64,000 nt of DNA from JASSUD01 sp031963445 (GCA_031963445.1 JASSUH010000001.1:744001-808000); one strand, 5' to 3'; counted from the first letter of the stretch, positions 34,901 through 44,337 are shown. Notes: a model not told the origin generated them from the sequence alone. Numbers and translations are program-made.

Positions 34901-35194
34901 ATTATCATGACGTCGCTGGCGTTTATGTTAGGCGTACTGCCGTTAGCGTTAAGTCGCGGTGCAGGTGCTGGCAGTCAACATGCAATTGGTACGGGTGTAG
35001 TCGGTGGTATGTTAACCGCTACCTTCCTCGCTATTTTTATTATTCCGCTGTTTTTCGTCGTGATTCGTGACAAGTTCAATCAAGATAAAGCGCCCCTTGA
35101 GGCAGCGCCGGATGCACTTGAACATGTTCCATCTTCGGAAGCAGAAAAAAAGAATGGCGTTGCCGATCACAAAGGACCTTCTGATCATGCGTAA
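31985..35194 (+). CDS. RND multidrug efflux pump, inner-membrane subunit (HAE1 type)
   Basis: A 1069-residue proton-driven pump of the AcrB/MexB class. It starts FFIDRPIFAWVLAIMLMLAG (TM1). The proton-relay Asp pair is in GLLVDDAIVVVENVERV (TM4) and the Lys in GLAAKNAILIVEF (TM10). Two large periplasmic loops with YPSIAPPSVQISAYYPGAS and FLPEEDQG are present. Length is normal. The outer-membrane channel gene overlaps its stop. Substrates cannot be read from sequence. Confidence 0.96.
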   Translation: MVRFFIDRPIFAWVLAIMLMLAGALAIRTLPVTQYPSIAPPSVQISAYYPGASAKTVEDTVTQVIEQQMNGLDHLLYMSSDSDSTGSVEITLTFSSGTDPDVAQVQVQNKLQSAVPLLPSAVQQQGLKVKKSTGSFLMVLAFVSADGKMDKYDLANYVASNVQDTISRVNGVGSVSLFGSQYAMRIWLNPDKLTSYNLTPVDVKNALSAQNVQIAAGQLGGMPAVAGQQLTAAITESTLLNTPAQFAKIVLKANRDGSQVRLGDVARVELGGEDYSFDSRYNRAPTVGVGIRLATGANALQTAKLVRERIDELSKYFPAGLVVKYPYDITPFVKLSIHEVIKTLFEGIVLVFLVMLLFLQNWRATLITTIAVPVVLLGTFIVMAATGFSINTLTMFGLVLAIGLLVDDAIVVVENVERVMAEEGLSPRDATRKAMDQITGALVGVALVLSAVFVPMAFSGGAVGAIYRQFSLTIVSAMVLSVLVALILTPALCATLLKPIPKGHHEEKKGFFGWFNRTFERSRDKYQRGVKKVLAHRKIAFAVYAGIILVSGLLFVRLPTSFLPEEDQGILFVLVQTPPGSTLPRTQKVLDEVTDYFLDTESKVVESVFGISGFSFAGSGQNAGIAFVKLKDWKVRHAPDMKAQALLKRAFMHFSQIKDAVVFPLNPPAIMELGQAGGFDMKLQDRGGLGHDALMQARNQLLGMAAQNPILFQVRPNGLEDTPQFHVEIDREKASVLGVSLTEIDQTFSLAWASSYVNNFLDKDNRIKKVLLQGDAPYRMNPEDIHRWYVRNTQGDMVPFSAFVKTSWTSGSPKLERYNGVPSVQIQGAAAPGKSTGDAMQEIQNLAAKLPPGIGYEWTGVSLQEKLSGSQAPLLYAISILVVFLSLAALYESWSIPFAVILVVPLGIIGALAATALRGLSNDVYFQVGLLTTVGLAAKNAILIVEFAKHLQAQGKSALDSALEAARLRLRPIIMTSLAFMLGVLPLALSRGAGAGSQHAIGTGVVGGMLTATFLAIFIIPLFFVVIRDKFNQDKAPLEAAPDALEHVPSSEAEKKNGVADHKGPSDHA

Positions 35195-36653
35195 AACTTT
35201 TTACCCGACTATGTTGCTCGCAACGTTGATCTCTGCTTGCACGCTTAGTCCACGTTATGAAAAACCGATAGCGCCGATTGCTGATGCTTACCCAACGGGT
35301 GCTGCCTATCAAAATAAGAGTGCCGACAAGCTTTCTATTCCGGCAGCTGAAATTGGTTGGCGGCAATTTTTCGGCGACCCAGGTTTGCAACGGCTGATTG
35401 AGATAGCGTTATATAACAATCGAGATTTACGCATCGCGGCGTTAAATCTTGAAAAAGTGCGTGCTCAATATCAAATTCAGCGCTCTAAGCTTTTGCCGCT
35501 AGTGAATGCGGTAGGTAGTCAGAATCGTAACCGTACGCCAGGCAATGTGAGCTTTTCTCCCAATCCAGTGCTTCTGAACAGCTACACAGTTGGAGCAGCT
35601 GCGTCATGGGAGCTAGATTTCTTCGGCAAAGTACAAAGCTTAAAAAACAAAGCGCTAGCTGAATATTTAGCTAGCGCGCAAGCCCGTAAAGCAGCTGAAA
35701 TGACTCTGGTGGCGCAGGTAGCGACGCAATATTTGGCAATGCGTGCTTATGATGAACAGCTTGAAGTGACTCGCTCTTCGCTTGAAACGGCACAGCAGCT
35801 CTATAAGCTTGCCCAAATACAAGTTGAAACTGGCCTTGGTTCAGAGCTCGATAGGCAACAAGCAGAAGGGGCGATTGAGCAAGCCCGGGCAAATTATCAA
35901 GCGCAATTACGTCTACGTGCCCAAGCAGAAAATGCGCTGGCGTTGTTAGTTGGAGAGTCAATACCCGCTGATTTGCCTGCTCCACTACCGTTAAATAGCC
36001 AACAAATCTTGGTCGATATTCAGGAAGGCATGCCTTCTGAATTACTGATGCGTCGTCCAGATATCCTGGGTGCTGAGGAGAACTTGCGCGCAGCGAATGC
36101 CAATATTGGCGCAGCGCGCGCAGCATTCTTCCCAAGTATTTCGTTAACTGGGCAATATGGTTCGGCCAGTCGGGATTTAAATGGCTTATTTAAGGCAGGC
36201 ACTGCAGCTTGGAGCTTTATGCCGCAAATTACATTGCCTATTTTCAGCGGTGGTGCCAATCGCGCTAACCTCGATTTAGCGCATGTGCAGAAAAATATTG
36301 CGATCGCCCAATATGAAAAAGCGATACAAGGCGCTTTTCGAGAAGTGGCCGATGCATTAGCCGCGCGCGGCACCTATGATGAGCAACTCGCCTCACTTGA
36401 GCGTTACGCAAGTGCAACGCAGCGTCGCCTTGCTCTATCAAAACTACGCTATGAAAATGGGATAGATAGTTACCTCAATGTATTAACTGCACAAACTGAT
36501 TTATATACAGCACAACAGCAGGTAACAACCACGCGTTTAGCCCGTTTAAGCAATCTGATTGATTTATATCAATGCCTGGGCGGTGGTTGGCTTGAGCAGA
36601 CTGGTGCGAAACCAAGGCCAGCTGATGCGCCTGTGGATCGTAAAAATACTTAA
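35187..36653 (+). CDS. Outer-membrane efflux lipoprotein (OprM/NodT family)
   Basis: The trimeric outer-membrane channel of the tripartite pump. From ATG 35187 it has 488 residues with lipobox LISAC (Cys18), then CTLSPRYEKP. The two OEP repeats follow: LRIAALNLEKVRAQYQIQRS and the mirrored LALSKLRYENGIDSYLNVLTAQ. PDILGAEENLRAANANIGAARA is the usual second-repeat start. The start codon overlaps the pump stop by eight bases (ATGCGTAA), so it is translationally coupled; the longer upstream frame is the pump gene read in another frame. Confidence 0.94.
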   Translation: MRKTFYPTMLLATLISACTLSPRYEKPIAPIADAYPTGAAYQNKSADKLSIPAAEIGWRQFFGDPGLQRLIEIALYNNRDLRIAALNLEKVRAQYQIQRSKLLPLVNAVGSQNRNRTPGNVSFSPNPVLLNSYTVGAAASWELDFFGKVQSLKNKALAEYLASAQARKAAEMTLVAQVATQYLAMRAYDEQLEVTRSSLETAQQLYKLAQIQVETGLGSELDRQQAEGAIEQARANYQAQLRLRAQAENALALLVGESIPADLPAPLPLNSQQILVDIQEGMPSELLMRRPDILGAEENLRAANANIGAARAAFFPSISLTGQYGSASRDLNGLFKAGTAAWSFMPQITLPIFSGGANRANLDLAHVQKNIAIAQYEKAIQGAFREVADALAARGTYDEQLASLERYASATQRRLALSKLRYENGIDSYLNVLTAQTDLYTAQQQVTTTRLARLSNLIDLYQCLGGGWLEQTGAKPRPADAPVDRKNT

Positions 36654-36735
36654 TCTAAAAAGTCGGAAGGCGCCGGAACCTGAATAAAGATTTCGAGCGC
36701 CGCCCCGATCTCAAATTTATTACCCTTTCTCTTCT

Positions 36736-37470
36736 TTACTCCTTTTGCTTTCCACCTATTAAATCGAGTAGCAAAGTATGCAGCTGCGCTGCGGAATCGA
36801 CGATATAGTCGGCATTCCAAGTATCAGGTGACTGATCCTTGCCGCAATAACCATAAGCAGCAGCAACCGTCAGCATGCCAGCAGCGTGGCCAGCTTGTAT
36901 ATCGCGCAGATCATCTCCCACATAAACAATTTGTGCTGGCGCAATTTTAAGTTGAGCGGCTGCATGTAACAAAGGTGCGGGATGCGGTTTAGCGTGTGGG
37001 GTAGTGTCACCGCCTACTATACAAAGCGTGTCATCTCGCAAACCCAGTTGGGTAACGAGTAGCTCTGCTAAGCGCGCCAGCTTATTAGTCACAATGCCCC
37101 AAGGTATCTGATTCGCCGACATATCAGCCAGCAATACATCCATGGCTGGAAAAAGCTTGCTATGGATGCAAATGTTCTCTGTATAAAGACCTAAAAACTC
37201 CTTTCGCAGCGCTGCAAAGTCGGCGTGCTGGTTATTGATACCAAAAGCTTCTGCCAGCAAGCCAGCAACGCCCGCAGAGGTAATAGGGCGTAGCCTGGTC
37301 GGCGGCAAATTGGGTAAGCCACGTGCGCTGAGCATTTGGTTGATGGCAGCAGCCAGATCTGGCGCTGTATCCGCGAGTGTGCCATCTAGATCAAAAAGAA
37401 CGGCTTGGATCGCGTTAGATGCGGTGGCGGGAAAAATTTCTTGAGCGTTTTGGGTGGTAGCGCTAGTCAT
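36736..37470 (-). CDS. gph: Phosphoglycolate phosphatase
   Basis: A HAD-family hydrolase removing phosphate from 2-phosphoglycolate, a by-product of DNA repair. The 244-residue product has motif I FDLDGTLADTAPDL, motif II IVTNK, motif III Lys in HAKPHP and motif IV YVGDDLRDIQAGHAAGM. It follows ubiG on the same strand, the usual ubiG-gph order, although 187 bases separate them without a recognisable gene. Confidence 0.92.
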   Translation of the reverse strand: MTSATTQNAQEIFPATASNAIQAVLFDLDGTLADTAPDLAAAINQMLSARGLPNLPPTRLRPITSAGVAGLLAEAFGINNQHADFAALRKEFLGLYTENICIHSKLFPAMDVLLADMSANQIPWGIVTNKLARLAELLVTQLGLRDDTLCIVGGDTTPHAKPHPAPLLHAAAQLKIAPAQIVYVGDDLRDIQAGHAAGMLTVAAAYGYCGKDQSPDTWNADYIVDSAAQLHTLLLDLIGGKQKE

Positions 37471-37657
37471 AAATTTTCAATGATTAAGAATCTGTTTGGT
37501 CTCTATTGGAACGTCGCACCTCTTCATCAGGGCGCGTCTAAGCAAAGCGTCTGCTTTTTTTAGAGGGAACTGGTATAGCAACCAGAGTGTGCTTAGCGTA
37601 AATAAAGATCTTTGCTGACTTATTGATAACCTTAAAGTCGAGTGATGCAAATTCTCT

Positions 37658-38356
37658 TTACGCTTCACGCTTACAGGCCAGCATATAGTTAATGCTAGTG
37701 TCATCTGACAAAACAAAATATTGGCCAAGCGGATGATAGCTAATGCCTTTAAAAGCATGGACAGAAAGGTGAGCTGCGCGTGCAAACGCAGCTAATTCGG
37801 CCGGCAGAATAAAGCGGGCGTAGTCGTGCGTGCCACGTGGCAACATACCCGTGATGTATTCAGCCCCAACGACTGCCAGTAAATAAGCTTTTAGATTGCG
37901 GCTAAGCGTAGAAAAAAAGACCCACCCACCTGGTTTGACCAACGCCGCGCAAGCAGCCACGATAGCCGCTGGCTCTGGCACATGCTCAAGCATTTCCATA
38001 CACGTGACAACGTCGTAGCTATTGGCCTCTCTATTGGCCAAGTCTTGCGCTGCAATCGCTTCATAGGTAACGGTGAGTCCACTTTCAAGACCATGCAATT
38101 CAGCCGCAGCTAATGCTTTCTGTGATAGATCAATCCCTGTGACTTGCGCCCCACAAGCTGCCATTGCTTCTGCAAGAATGCCACCGCCGCATCCAACATC
38201 GAGCACGCGCTTGTTAGCGAGATTGGCGTAACTATTAATCCAATTCAGTCTAAGTGGATTGAGCTGGTGCAGTGTTTTTAATTTGCCGTTAGGGTCCCAC
38301 CAGTGATGCGCGAGGGCGTCGAATTTCTCAACTTCGTTTGAGTCAACATTGTTCAT
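37658..38356 (-). CDS. ubiG: Ubiquinone biosynthesis O-methyltransferase UbiG
   Basis: UbiG does both O-methylations in ubiquinone synthesis using SAM. The 232-residue product has EVEKFDALAHHWWDPNGKLKTLH split by the family's WWDP phrase, the SAM site VLDVGCGGGILAEAMA and GIDLSQKAL, and EHVPEP. It lies between ompA and gph as in Burkholderia. Confidence 0.95.
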   Translation of the reverse strand: MNNVDSNEVEKFDALAHHWWDPNGKLKTLHQLNPLRLNWINSYANLANKRVLDVGCGGGILAEAMAACGAQVTGIDLSQKALAAAELHGLESGLTVTYEAIAAQDLANREANSYDVVTCMEMLEHVPEPAAIVAACAALVKPGGWVFFSTLSRNLKAYLLAVVGAEYITGMLPRGTHDYARFILPAELAAFARAAHLSVHAFKGISYHPLGQYFVLSDDTSINYMLACKREA

Positions 38357-38429
38357 AGGGATGGCTCATCACTTTTAGATAAAAAAATGAATTCTAAATA
38401 GTTGTTGAGCGTTGTGAAGCAATCAATAT

Positions 38430-38458
38430 AAAAAAAGCCCTGCATTGAGCAGGGCTTG
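38430..38458 (-). terminator. Terminator of ompA
   Basis: AAGCCCTGC-TCAAT-GCAGGGCTT on the reverse strand followed by TTTTTTATA, 55 bases after the ompA stop. Confidence 0.92.
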
Positions 38459-38511
38459 CCGTTTTAGAACTGGCTTAGGCGGACCTTATGTTGTACTTCA
38501 GCGGCTTGTGC

Positions 38512-39294
38512 TTACTTGCTGAGACCCACAAAATCCACTTTGACGCGGCGGTTTGGTGCTAAGCATTTGATCAAATCTGCACGTCTAGTCCACGCGGCTT
38601 GGGCTTTAGCTTTTTTGTTTTTAGCTTTAGCTTGGACAGCAGGAACCCTTTCTTGACAATCGGTCACGATTGGATCGCTCTTGCCTTTACCTTCCGTATA
38701 GATCTTGTTTTCATCAATGCCTTTGTTAACTAAATAGGCCTTAACTGGTTCAGTACGGCGTGCTGAGAGGTCCTTATTGTAAGCATCAGCACCAATTTCG
38801 TCGGTGTAACCATTGACTACCACTGCCTCAGTGGAGTCTAGATTTTTGGCTTTTTCAACGAGCGCATCGAGTTGTGCTTTGCCATCTGCTTTGAGTACAG
38901 CTTTATCAAAATCAAATTGAATTTCTTCTTGATAAGTGATTTTTTCAGATGCCGCAGGAGCAGGCGCTACAACAGGAGCTGGTGCAGGAGCAGGCTGTGC
39001 AACTTCGACTAAAGCACCATCACAGCCTTTATTGGCTGTACCTGGGGTCCACAAACCGGAACGTACGCAACGCTCGCCTGTACCGTTTAACCAGACAGTG
39101 TCACCGTTTCCGCTTACCCAGTTGTCGTTGACAGGCTGCTTAGAGGCTGTCACGCCGCTTGACGCGGTGGGTAGTTGTACCGCATTGGGGGAAGCTTTAG
39201 CTGAGTCAGGGAAGGCTGACTGGGTTTGCGCTGACACTGAAGCGGCCATAACTGTGGTAGCCGCAATGAGCGCGAGCTTTGAAAATTTATTCAT
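38512..39294 (-). CDS. ompA: OmpA family outer-membrane protein
   Basis: A 260-residue envelope protein that binds peptidoglycan through a C-terminal OmpA domain. The signal peptide ends VSAQTQ. Instead of a barrel, the N-terminal part has a small Cys-containing segment (GERCVRSGLWTP) and a Pro/Ala hinge (APAPVVAPAPAA). The OmpA domain includes IQFDFDKAVLKADGKAQL and GYTDEIGADAYNKDLSARR. A Lys/Ala-rich insert (VQAKAKNKKAKAQAAW) lies between two Cys and is longer than I expect for the family. GAGGAGAAAT precedes the ATG. Confidence 0.9.
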   Translation of the reverse strand: MNKFSKLALIAATTVMAASVSAQTQSAFPDSAKASPNAVQLPTASSGVTASKQPVNDNWVSGNGDTVWLNGTGERCVRSGLWTPGTANKGCDGALVEVAQPAPAPAPVVAPAPAASEKITYQEEIQFDFDKAVLKADGKAQLDALVEKAKNLDSTEAVVVNGYTDEIGADAYNKDLSARRTEPVKAYLVNKGIDENKIYTEGKGKSDPIVTDCQERVPAVQAKAKNKKAKAQAAWTRRADLIKCLAPNRRVKVDFVGLSK

Positions 39295-39816
39295 ATTTCT
39301 CCTCTCGGAATTGAGATTACCGCAGTCGTTTAACTGGTAACCTGATAAGCAAAGTTAATATTTTTGTGCTGCCTATTACGTGCCAAAAAGTATAGCACCG
39401 CAAATTGTAAAAATGCTGCCGAACAATTGTAGTAAAGGCATGCAAATCTTTATTTTCAAGAAAATTTGCTAGGGTCTAACAATAAAGCCTGCCGTGATAT
39501 TTAGCATAAGCTATGCCACTTAAAATCAGCTTATAAAAATCTATAACCTCTATAAGCAAAAGCCGAGCCTGGTATCAGATAATCTTAAAGTCTATTAAGA
39601 CAATTTATGCGAAGGCTTTAAAAAGCGGTTAATCAAAAAAATAGAACCGAATAAATCATTTTGCATAAAGACGTATTAAAAGTGAGCGCTCATCGTCCCG
39701 CATTTTTGCCAATGCATAAAGCCATGGCCCATTACACAATGGGAAAGGCGGGTTCTAATAAGAGATCATGATAGAATCGCCAGCTTCCTCTACGCGGTAG
39801 CCCTTGTATAGAACAT
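39295..39816. other. Divergent ompA-gyrA intergenic region
   Basis: 522 AT-rich bases between two divergent genes. I see no frame, tRNA or repeat copy here. It must carry both promoters, but I could not choose convincing -35/-10 pairs. Confidence 0.6.
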
Positions 39817-42450
39817 ATGGATTCATTCGCTAAAGAGACATTGCCTATTTCCCTTGAAGAGGAAATGCGTCGTTCTTATTTAGATTACGCTATGAGCGTG
39901 ATCGTTGGACGGGCGTTACCCGATGTGCGAGACGGTCTCAAGCCGGTGCATCGCCGTATTCTGTATTCAATGCATGAATTGAATAACGATTGGAATCGGC
40001 CGTACAAAAAGTCTGCACGTATTGTTGGGGATGTGATCGGTAAATATCACCCCCATGGCGATGCCTCTGTTTATGACTCGATTGTGCGTATGGCGCAGAA
40101 ATTTTCGCTGCGCTATCCGCTGGTTGATGGGCAAGGTAACTTCGGTTCAGTGGATGGTGATAATGCTGCCGCGATGCGTTACACCGAGATTCGCCTAGCC
40201 AAAATCGGGCATGAATTGCTGGTTGACTTGGATAAAGACACCGTCGATTTTGTACCGAATTACGATGGCAGCGAAAGCGAGCCGTTTGTGATGCCGGCGC
40301 GTGTTCCCAATCTACTGATCAATGGTTCCTCTGGCATTGCCGTGGGGATGGCGACCAATATTCCGCCGCATAATCTGAATGAAGTAGTAGAGGCTTGTCA
40401 GCATTTACTGCAACACCCAGATGCTTCCATCGATGAATTAATCGCCTTTGTGCCTGCCCCTGATTTTCCAACGGCGGGCATTATCTATGGCGTATCGGGC
40501 GCACACAGCGGTTATCGAACCGGGCGTGGGCGTGTTGTGATGCGCGCTAAAACACATTTTGAAGACCTTGATCGAGGTCGTTGCCGCGCGATTATCGTAG
40601 ACGAGCTGCCGTATCAGGTGAATAAGCGCGTATTGCTCGAGCGCATTGCTGCGCTGGTCAATGAAAAAAGGTTAGAAGGCATCTCCGATATTCGAGATGA
40701 GTCCGACAAAAGCGGCATGCGCGTAGTGATCGAGCTAAAGCGCAATGAAGTGCCAGAGATTGTGCTGAACAATCTGTATAAAACCACCCAATTGCAAGAC
40801 ACTTTCGGCATCAATTTAGTCGCACTCGTTGATGGTCAGCCAAAGCTGCTGAATCTGAAGGAGATGTTGGCTTGCTTCTTGTCGCATCGGCGCGAAATTA
40901 TTACTCGTCGCACCGTGTATGAGTTGCGCCGCGCTCGTGAACGCGGGCATGTGCTTGAAGGATTAGCCGTTGCGCTGGCGAATATTGATGAATTTATTCG
41001 CATTATTAAAGCTGCCCCAGCGCCATCCATTGCGAAGCAAGAATTAATGGCCCATGTCTGGGATTCAGAAATAGTCCGCGAGATGCTGATGCGCTCGGCT
41101 GGCGAAACACCAGGGGGCACCGCCGCCTATCGGCCCGAGGGGCTCAATCCTGCGTTTGGTATGCAAGCTGATGGCTTATACCGTTTGTCAGACACGCAAG
41201 CGCAAGAAATTCTACAAATGCGTTTGCAACGCTTAACTGGCTTAGAGCAAGAAAAAATTATTTCTGAGTATCGAGAAATAATGACGCAAATTGCTAATTT
41301 GCTAGATATTCTGGCCAAGCCTGAGCGCGTTCAAGCCATCATTAGCGAGGAATTAGCTGCGCTGAAAGGCGAATTTGGTAATGAGCGGCGCTCACATATT
41401 GAATTGAATGCGATTGAATTAAACGATGAAGACTTGATTACGCGCCAAGAGATGGTGGTAACCATCTCGCGTGCAGGTTATGTGAAATCGCAGCCGCTGA
41501 CTGAATATCGAGCACAAAAGCGCGGTGGACGAGGTAAACAAGCCATCTCAATCAAAGAAGACGATTGGATTGAAACGCTTTTCACGGCCCATACCCACGA
41601 CCATATTTTGTGCTTCTCAGATCGTGGCCGTGTGTATTGGATTAAAGTCTATGAAGTGCCTCAAGGCACACGCACATCCCTTGGACGGCCGATCGTTAAT
41701 TTATTCCCCCTTGAGAAAGACGAAAAAATTACGGTCGTATTGCCCGTTAAGGAATTTGCCGAAGATAGATATGTATTTATGGCAACAGCGCGTGGCACCG
41801 TGAAGAAAACGCCACTCACGGCGTTTAGCAGGCCGATGAAAAGAGGCATTATCGCGGTTAATCTAGATCAAGATGACTATCTAATTGGCGCTGCAATGAC
41901 AGATGGTCAACATGATGTCATGCTTTTCTCTGATGCAGGTAAAGCAGTGCGCTTTAATGAAGGTGATGTCCGTTCGATGGGACGTGAAGCGCGTGGTGTA
42001 AGAGGTATGCAAATTGCGGCCGACCAGAAAGTGATCGCTATGTTAGTCGCTGAAAACGAGCAGCAATCCGTGTTAACGGCGACCGAGAATGGCTTTGGTA
42101 AGCGCACACCCATTAGCGAATACACACGCCATGGACGCGCTACCAAGGGGATGATTGCGATTCAGACCTCAGAGCGCAATGGTAAAGTCGTCGCCGCGAT
42201 TTTGGCTGATGAAGATAGCGAAATCATGTTGATTACGACAGCAGGTGTGCTTATCCGTACTCGTGTTTCAGAAATTCGTGAGATGGGACGCGCTACACAA
42301 GGTGTTACACTGCTTGCTCTTGACGGAGGCAGTAAATTGTCAGGCCTACAGCGAGTAGCAGAGAGTAGTTCTGACGCAGAACTTGACACCGAACTTGATG
42401 CGGAAACTGAGGTTGATGCCGATGGGGAAAACCCAAGCGGTGATGAATAA
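39817..42450 (+). CDS. gyrA: DNA gyrase subunit A
   Basis: GyrA is the breakage-rejoining subunit of gyrase. The 877-residue product has the N-terminal SYLDYAMSVIVGRALPDVRDG, the winged-helix region KYHPHGDASVYDS, the catalytic Tyr122 in MRYTEIRL, and a C-terminal pinwheel with the GyrA box QKRGGRGKQ. The tail is acidic (SDAELDTELDAE). Position 83 in E. coli numbering is Ala (Burkholderia normally Thr, E. coli Ser) and Asp87 is kept. Order ompA-gyrA-serC is as in Burkholderia. Confidence 0.97.
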   Translation: MDSFAKETLPISLEEEMRRSYLDYAMSVIVGRALPDVRDGLKPVHRRILYSMHELNNDWNRPYKKSARIVGDVIGKYHPHGDASVYDSIVRMAQKFSLRYPLVDGQGNFGSVDGDNAAAMRYTEIRLAKIGHELLVDLDKDTVDFVPNYDGSESEPFVMPARVPNLLINGSSGIAVGMATNIPPHNLNEVVEACQHLLQHPDASIDELIAFVPAPDFPTAGIIYGVSGAHSGYRTGRGRVVMRAKTHFEDLDRGRCRAIIVDELPYQVNKRVLLERIAALVNEKRLEGISDIRDESDKSGMRVVIELKRNEVPEIVLNNLYKTTQLQDTFGINLVALVDGQPKLLNLKEMLACFLSHRREIITRRTVYELRRARERGHVLEGLAVALANIDEFIRIIKAAPAPSIAKQELMAHVWDSEIVREMLMRSAGETPGGTAAYRPEGLNPAFGMQADGLYRLSDTQAQEILQMRLQRLTGLEQEKIISEYREIMTQIANLLDILAKPERVQAIISEELAALKGEFGNERRSHIELNAIELNDEDLITRQEMVVTISRAGYVKSQPLTEYRAQKRGGRGKQAISIKEDDWIETLFTAHTHDHILCFSDRGRVYWIKVYEVPQGTRTSLGRPIVNLFPLEKDEKITVVLPVKEFAEDRYVFMATARGTVKKTPLTAFSRPMKRGIIAVNLDQDDYLIGAAMTDGQHDVMLFSDAGKAVRFNEGDVRSMGREARGVRGMQIAADQKVIAMLVAENEQQSVLTATENGFGKRTPISEYTRHGRATKGMIAIQTSERNGKVVAAILADEDSEIMLITTAGVLIRTRVSEIREMGRATQGVTLLALDGGSKLSGLQRVAESSSDAELDTELDAETEVDADGENPSGDE

Positions 42451-42470
42451 TCGAATTTTATGGAGCAACT

Positions 42471-43094
42471 ATGCAAAAACAGCTAAAAAAATGGGTACTG
42501 CTCGCTTGTTTGACACCAACTTTAGTATTCGCGCAAGCCTTATCTAATCAACAAAGCGTAGCGTCTGCGCCAGTTGCAGCAGCGCCAATTGATGCAGAAA
42601 AACAAGCAGCGATTAAAGCGCTTTTAACTGCGATTGACGCTGACAAATTAGCAGCAGCCATCGGCAATAGTGCGCAGATGCAGTCCAAACAGTTAGTGCC
42701 AGCGATTTTGTCTGATGCACTCGCTGAAAACAAAAAATTGAAAGAAGAAGAAAAGCGCGCGATCGTGCCACAATTGCAGCAAAACGCTGTACCAAAATTG
42801 GTAGCCGAAGCGGGTAAAGTTTTTGAAACGCCTAAGTTCCGCGAAGACGCGCTGAAGGCGCAAACGCAGGCTTATGCAAATCACTACTCAGCCCAAGAAA
42901 TCCGTGACTTAACGAAATTCTATGTGAGTGCAACGGGTCGTAAATTTATCCAAGTGCAAGATCAAGTTGGCCGTGACGTGATTAATGGATTACTGCAAAA
43001 ATATATGCCAGTGGCCATTCAAGCAATCCGCACGCAAGCTGATAAAGAAGTGAAAGCAGCTAAGCCTGGTGCCGTTCCTGCTAATAAAAAATAG
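42471..43094 (+). CDS. DUF2059 domain exported protein
   Basis: A 207-residue protein with a signal peptide (LLACLTPTLVFAQA). The conserved C-terminal DUF2059 block is YANHYSAQEIRDLTKFYVSATGRKFI. The family is found in the envelope of many proteobacteria with no assigned function. It lies 20 bases after gyrA with GGAG before the ATG, so it is likely cotranscribed, and ends in its own terminator before serC. Confidence 0.88.
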   Translation: MQKQLKKWVLLACLTPTLVFAQALSNQQSVASAPVAAAPIDAEKQAAIKALLTAIDADKLAAAIGNSAQMQSKQLVPAILSDALAENKKLKEEEKRAIVPQLQQNAVPKLVAEAGKVFETPKFREDALKAQTQAYANHYSAQEIRDLTKFYVSATGRKFIQVQDQVGRDVINGLLQKYMPVAIQAIRTQADKEVKAAKPGAVPANKK

Positions 43095-43169
43095 TTCAGG
43101 AAATGCAATGCTGTTAGGGGGACTCCAAATGAGCTCCCATCAAGTTTAATCAGCAACATGGTTAGGCAG

Positions 43170-43200
43170 GCCGTTTGTATGAAAGTGCAAACGGCTTTTT
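43170..43200 (+). terminator. Terminator after the DUF2059 gene
   Basis: GCCGTTTG and CAAACGGC arms followed by TTTTTG. Confidence 0.88.
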
Positions 43201-43260
43201 GCTTCTCGCTTGATCACTCAGCGAATCCGTTACGTAGACTCATTCTTCTTTTCAATCATT

Positions 43261-44337
43261 ATGCGTGCATTTAATTTTTCAGCCGGGCCTGCAGCGCTAC
43301 CCATTGAAGTGCTGCAACAAGCAGCAAGCGAAATGCTAGATTGGCACGGCACGGGTATGAGCGTGATGGAAATGAGCCATCGCGGCCGCGAGTACCAATC
43401 GATTCATGAAGCAGCGTTGGCCGATTTACGTGAATTATTAGCCGTTCCCGACAATTACAAAATACTTTTTATGCAAGGCGGAGGGCAGGGGCAAAACGCT
43501 TTTATCCCGCTTAATTTGCTGGGTACACGCACTGAGGCAGATTATGTGGTGACAGGTGTATGGTCACAAAAATCGCAACAAGAGGCGCAGCGTTATTGTC
43601 GTACCCATATCGCTGCGACGACTGAGCAGCGCGGTTTTACAAGTTTGCCCGCCTTTTCTGAATGGCAGCTTTCCGATAATCCTGCTTATGTGCATGTGTG
43701 TAGCAATGAAACCATCAATGGCGTCGAATTTTTTGATTTGCCGCAACTCGATGTGCCACTTGTAGTCGATGCTTCGTCTCATCTATTGTCAAGGCCAGTG
43801 GATTTAACAAAGTATGGTGTGCTGTATGCTTGTGCGCAGAAAAATTTTGGGATTGCTGGTCTGACCTTAGCGATTGTGCGCGAAGATTTATTGGAACACG
43901 CTTTGCCTATTTGCCCTTCGGTGTTTACTTGGAAAACGATTGCGCAAAATAATTCGATCTACCATACACCCCCTACCTATGCAATTTATCTCGCTGGCCT
44001 CGTTTTTAAATGGCTCAAACAACAAGGTGGTTTAACCGCGCTCGAAGTCCGTAACCTAGAAAAAGCGAACTTGCTTTACGACACCATCGATGCAAGCGAT
44101 TTTTATATCAATCATGTTGAGACAAGCGCGCGTTCACGGATGAATGTGCCGTTTCATCTGGTAGATGAGGCACGTACCGAAGATTTTCTACGTGGTGCGC
44201 GTGAGCGAAATTTATTGCAACTAAAGGGACATTCTTCAGTCGGCGGTATGCGCGCCTCGCTTTATAATGCGGTGCCGTTAGTGGCGGTGCAGGCGTTGGT
44301 TGACTATATGCAAGAATTTGAACGTGCAAGGGTTTGA
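43261..44337 (+). CDS. serC: Phosphoserine aminotransferase
   Basis: SerC makes phosphoserine (serine route) and a pyridoxal precursor. The 358-residue product from ATG 43261 starts FNFSAGPAALP. It has the GGGQGQNAFIPLNL region, DASSHLLSRPVDL, and the PLP-binding Lys in CAQKNFGIAG. An upstream in-frame TTG/ATT region is not used because homologs begin at MRxFNFSAGP. It heads the block serC-pheA-tyrA-aroA-cmk-rpsA. Confidence 0.96.
   Translation: MRAFNFSAGPAALPIEVLQQAASEMLDWHGTGMSVMEMSHRGREYQSIHEAALADLRELLAVPDNYKILFMQGGGQGQNAFIPLNLLGTRTEADYVVTGVWSQKSQQEAQRYCRTHIAATTEQRGFTSLPAFSEWQLSDNPAYVHVCSNETINGVEFFDLPQLDVPLVVDASSHLLSRPVDLTKYGVLYACAQKNFGIAGLTLAIVREDLLEHALPICPSVFTWKTIAQNNSIYHTPPTYAIYLAGLVFKWLKQQGGLTALEVRNLEKANLLYDTIDASDFYINHVETSARSRMNVPFHLVDEARTEDFLRGARERNLLQLKGHSSVGGMRASLYNAVPLVAVQALVDYMQEFERARV

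Noticed and set aside
35067..35186. N-terminal extension of the outer-membrane channel gene
   Set aside because: It is the end of the pump gene in another frame; the lipoprotein signal starts at 35187.
39817..42450. Long reverse frames inside gyrA, rpsA, the pump and other genes
   Set aside because: They are codon-bias shadows without ribosome sites or recognisable protein features.
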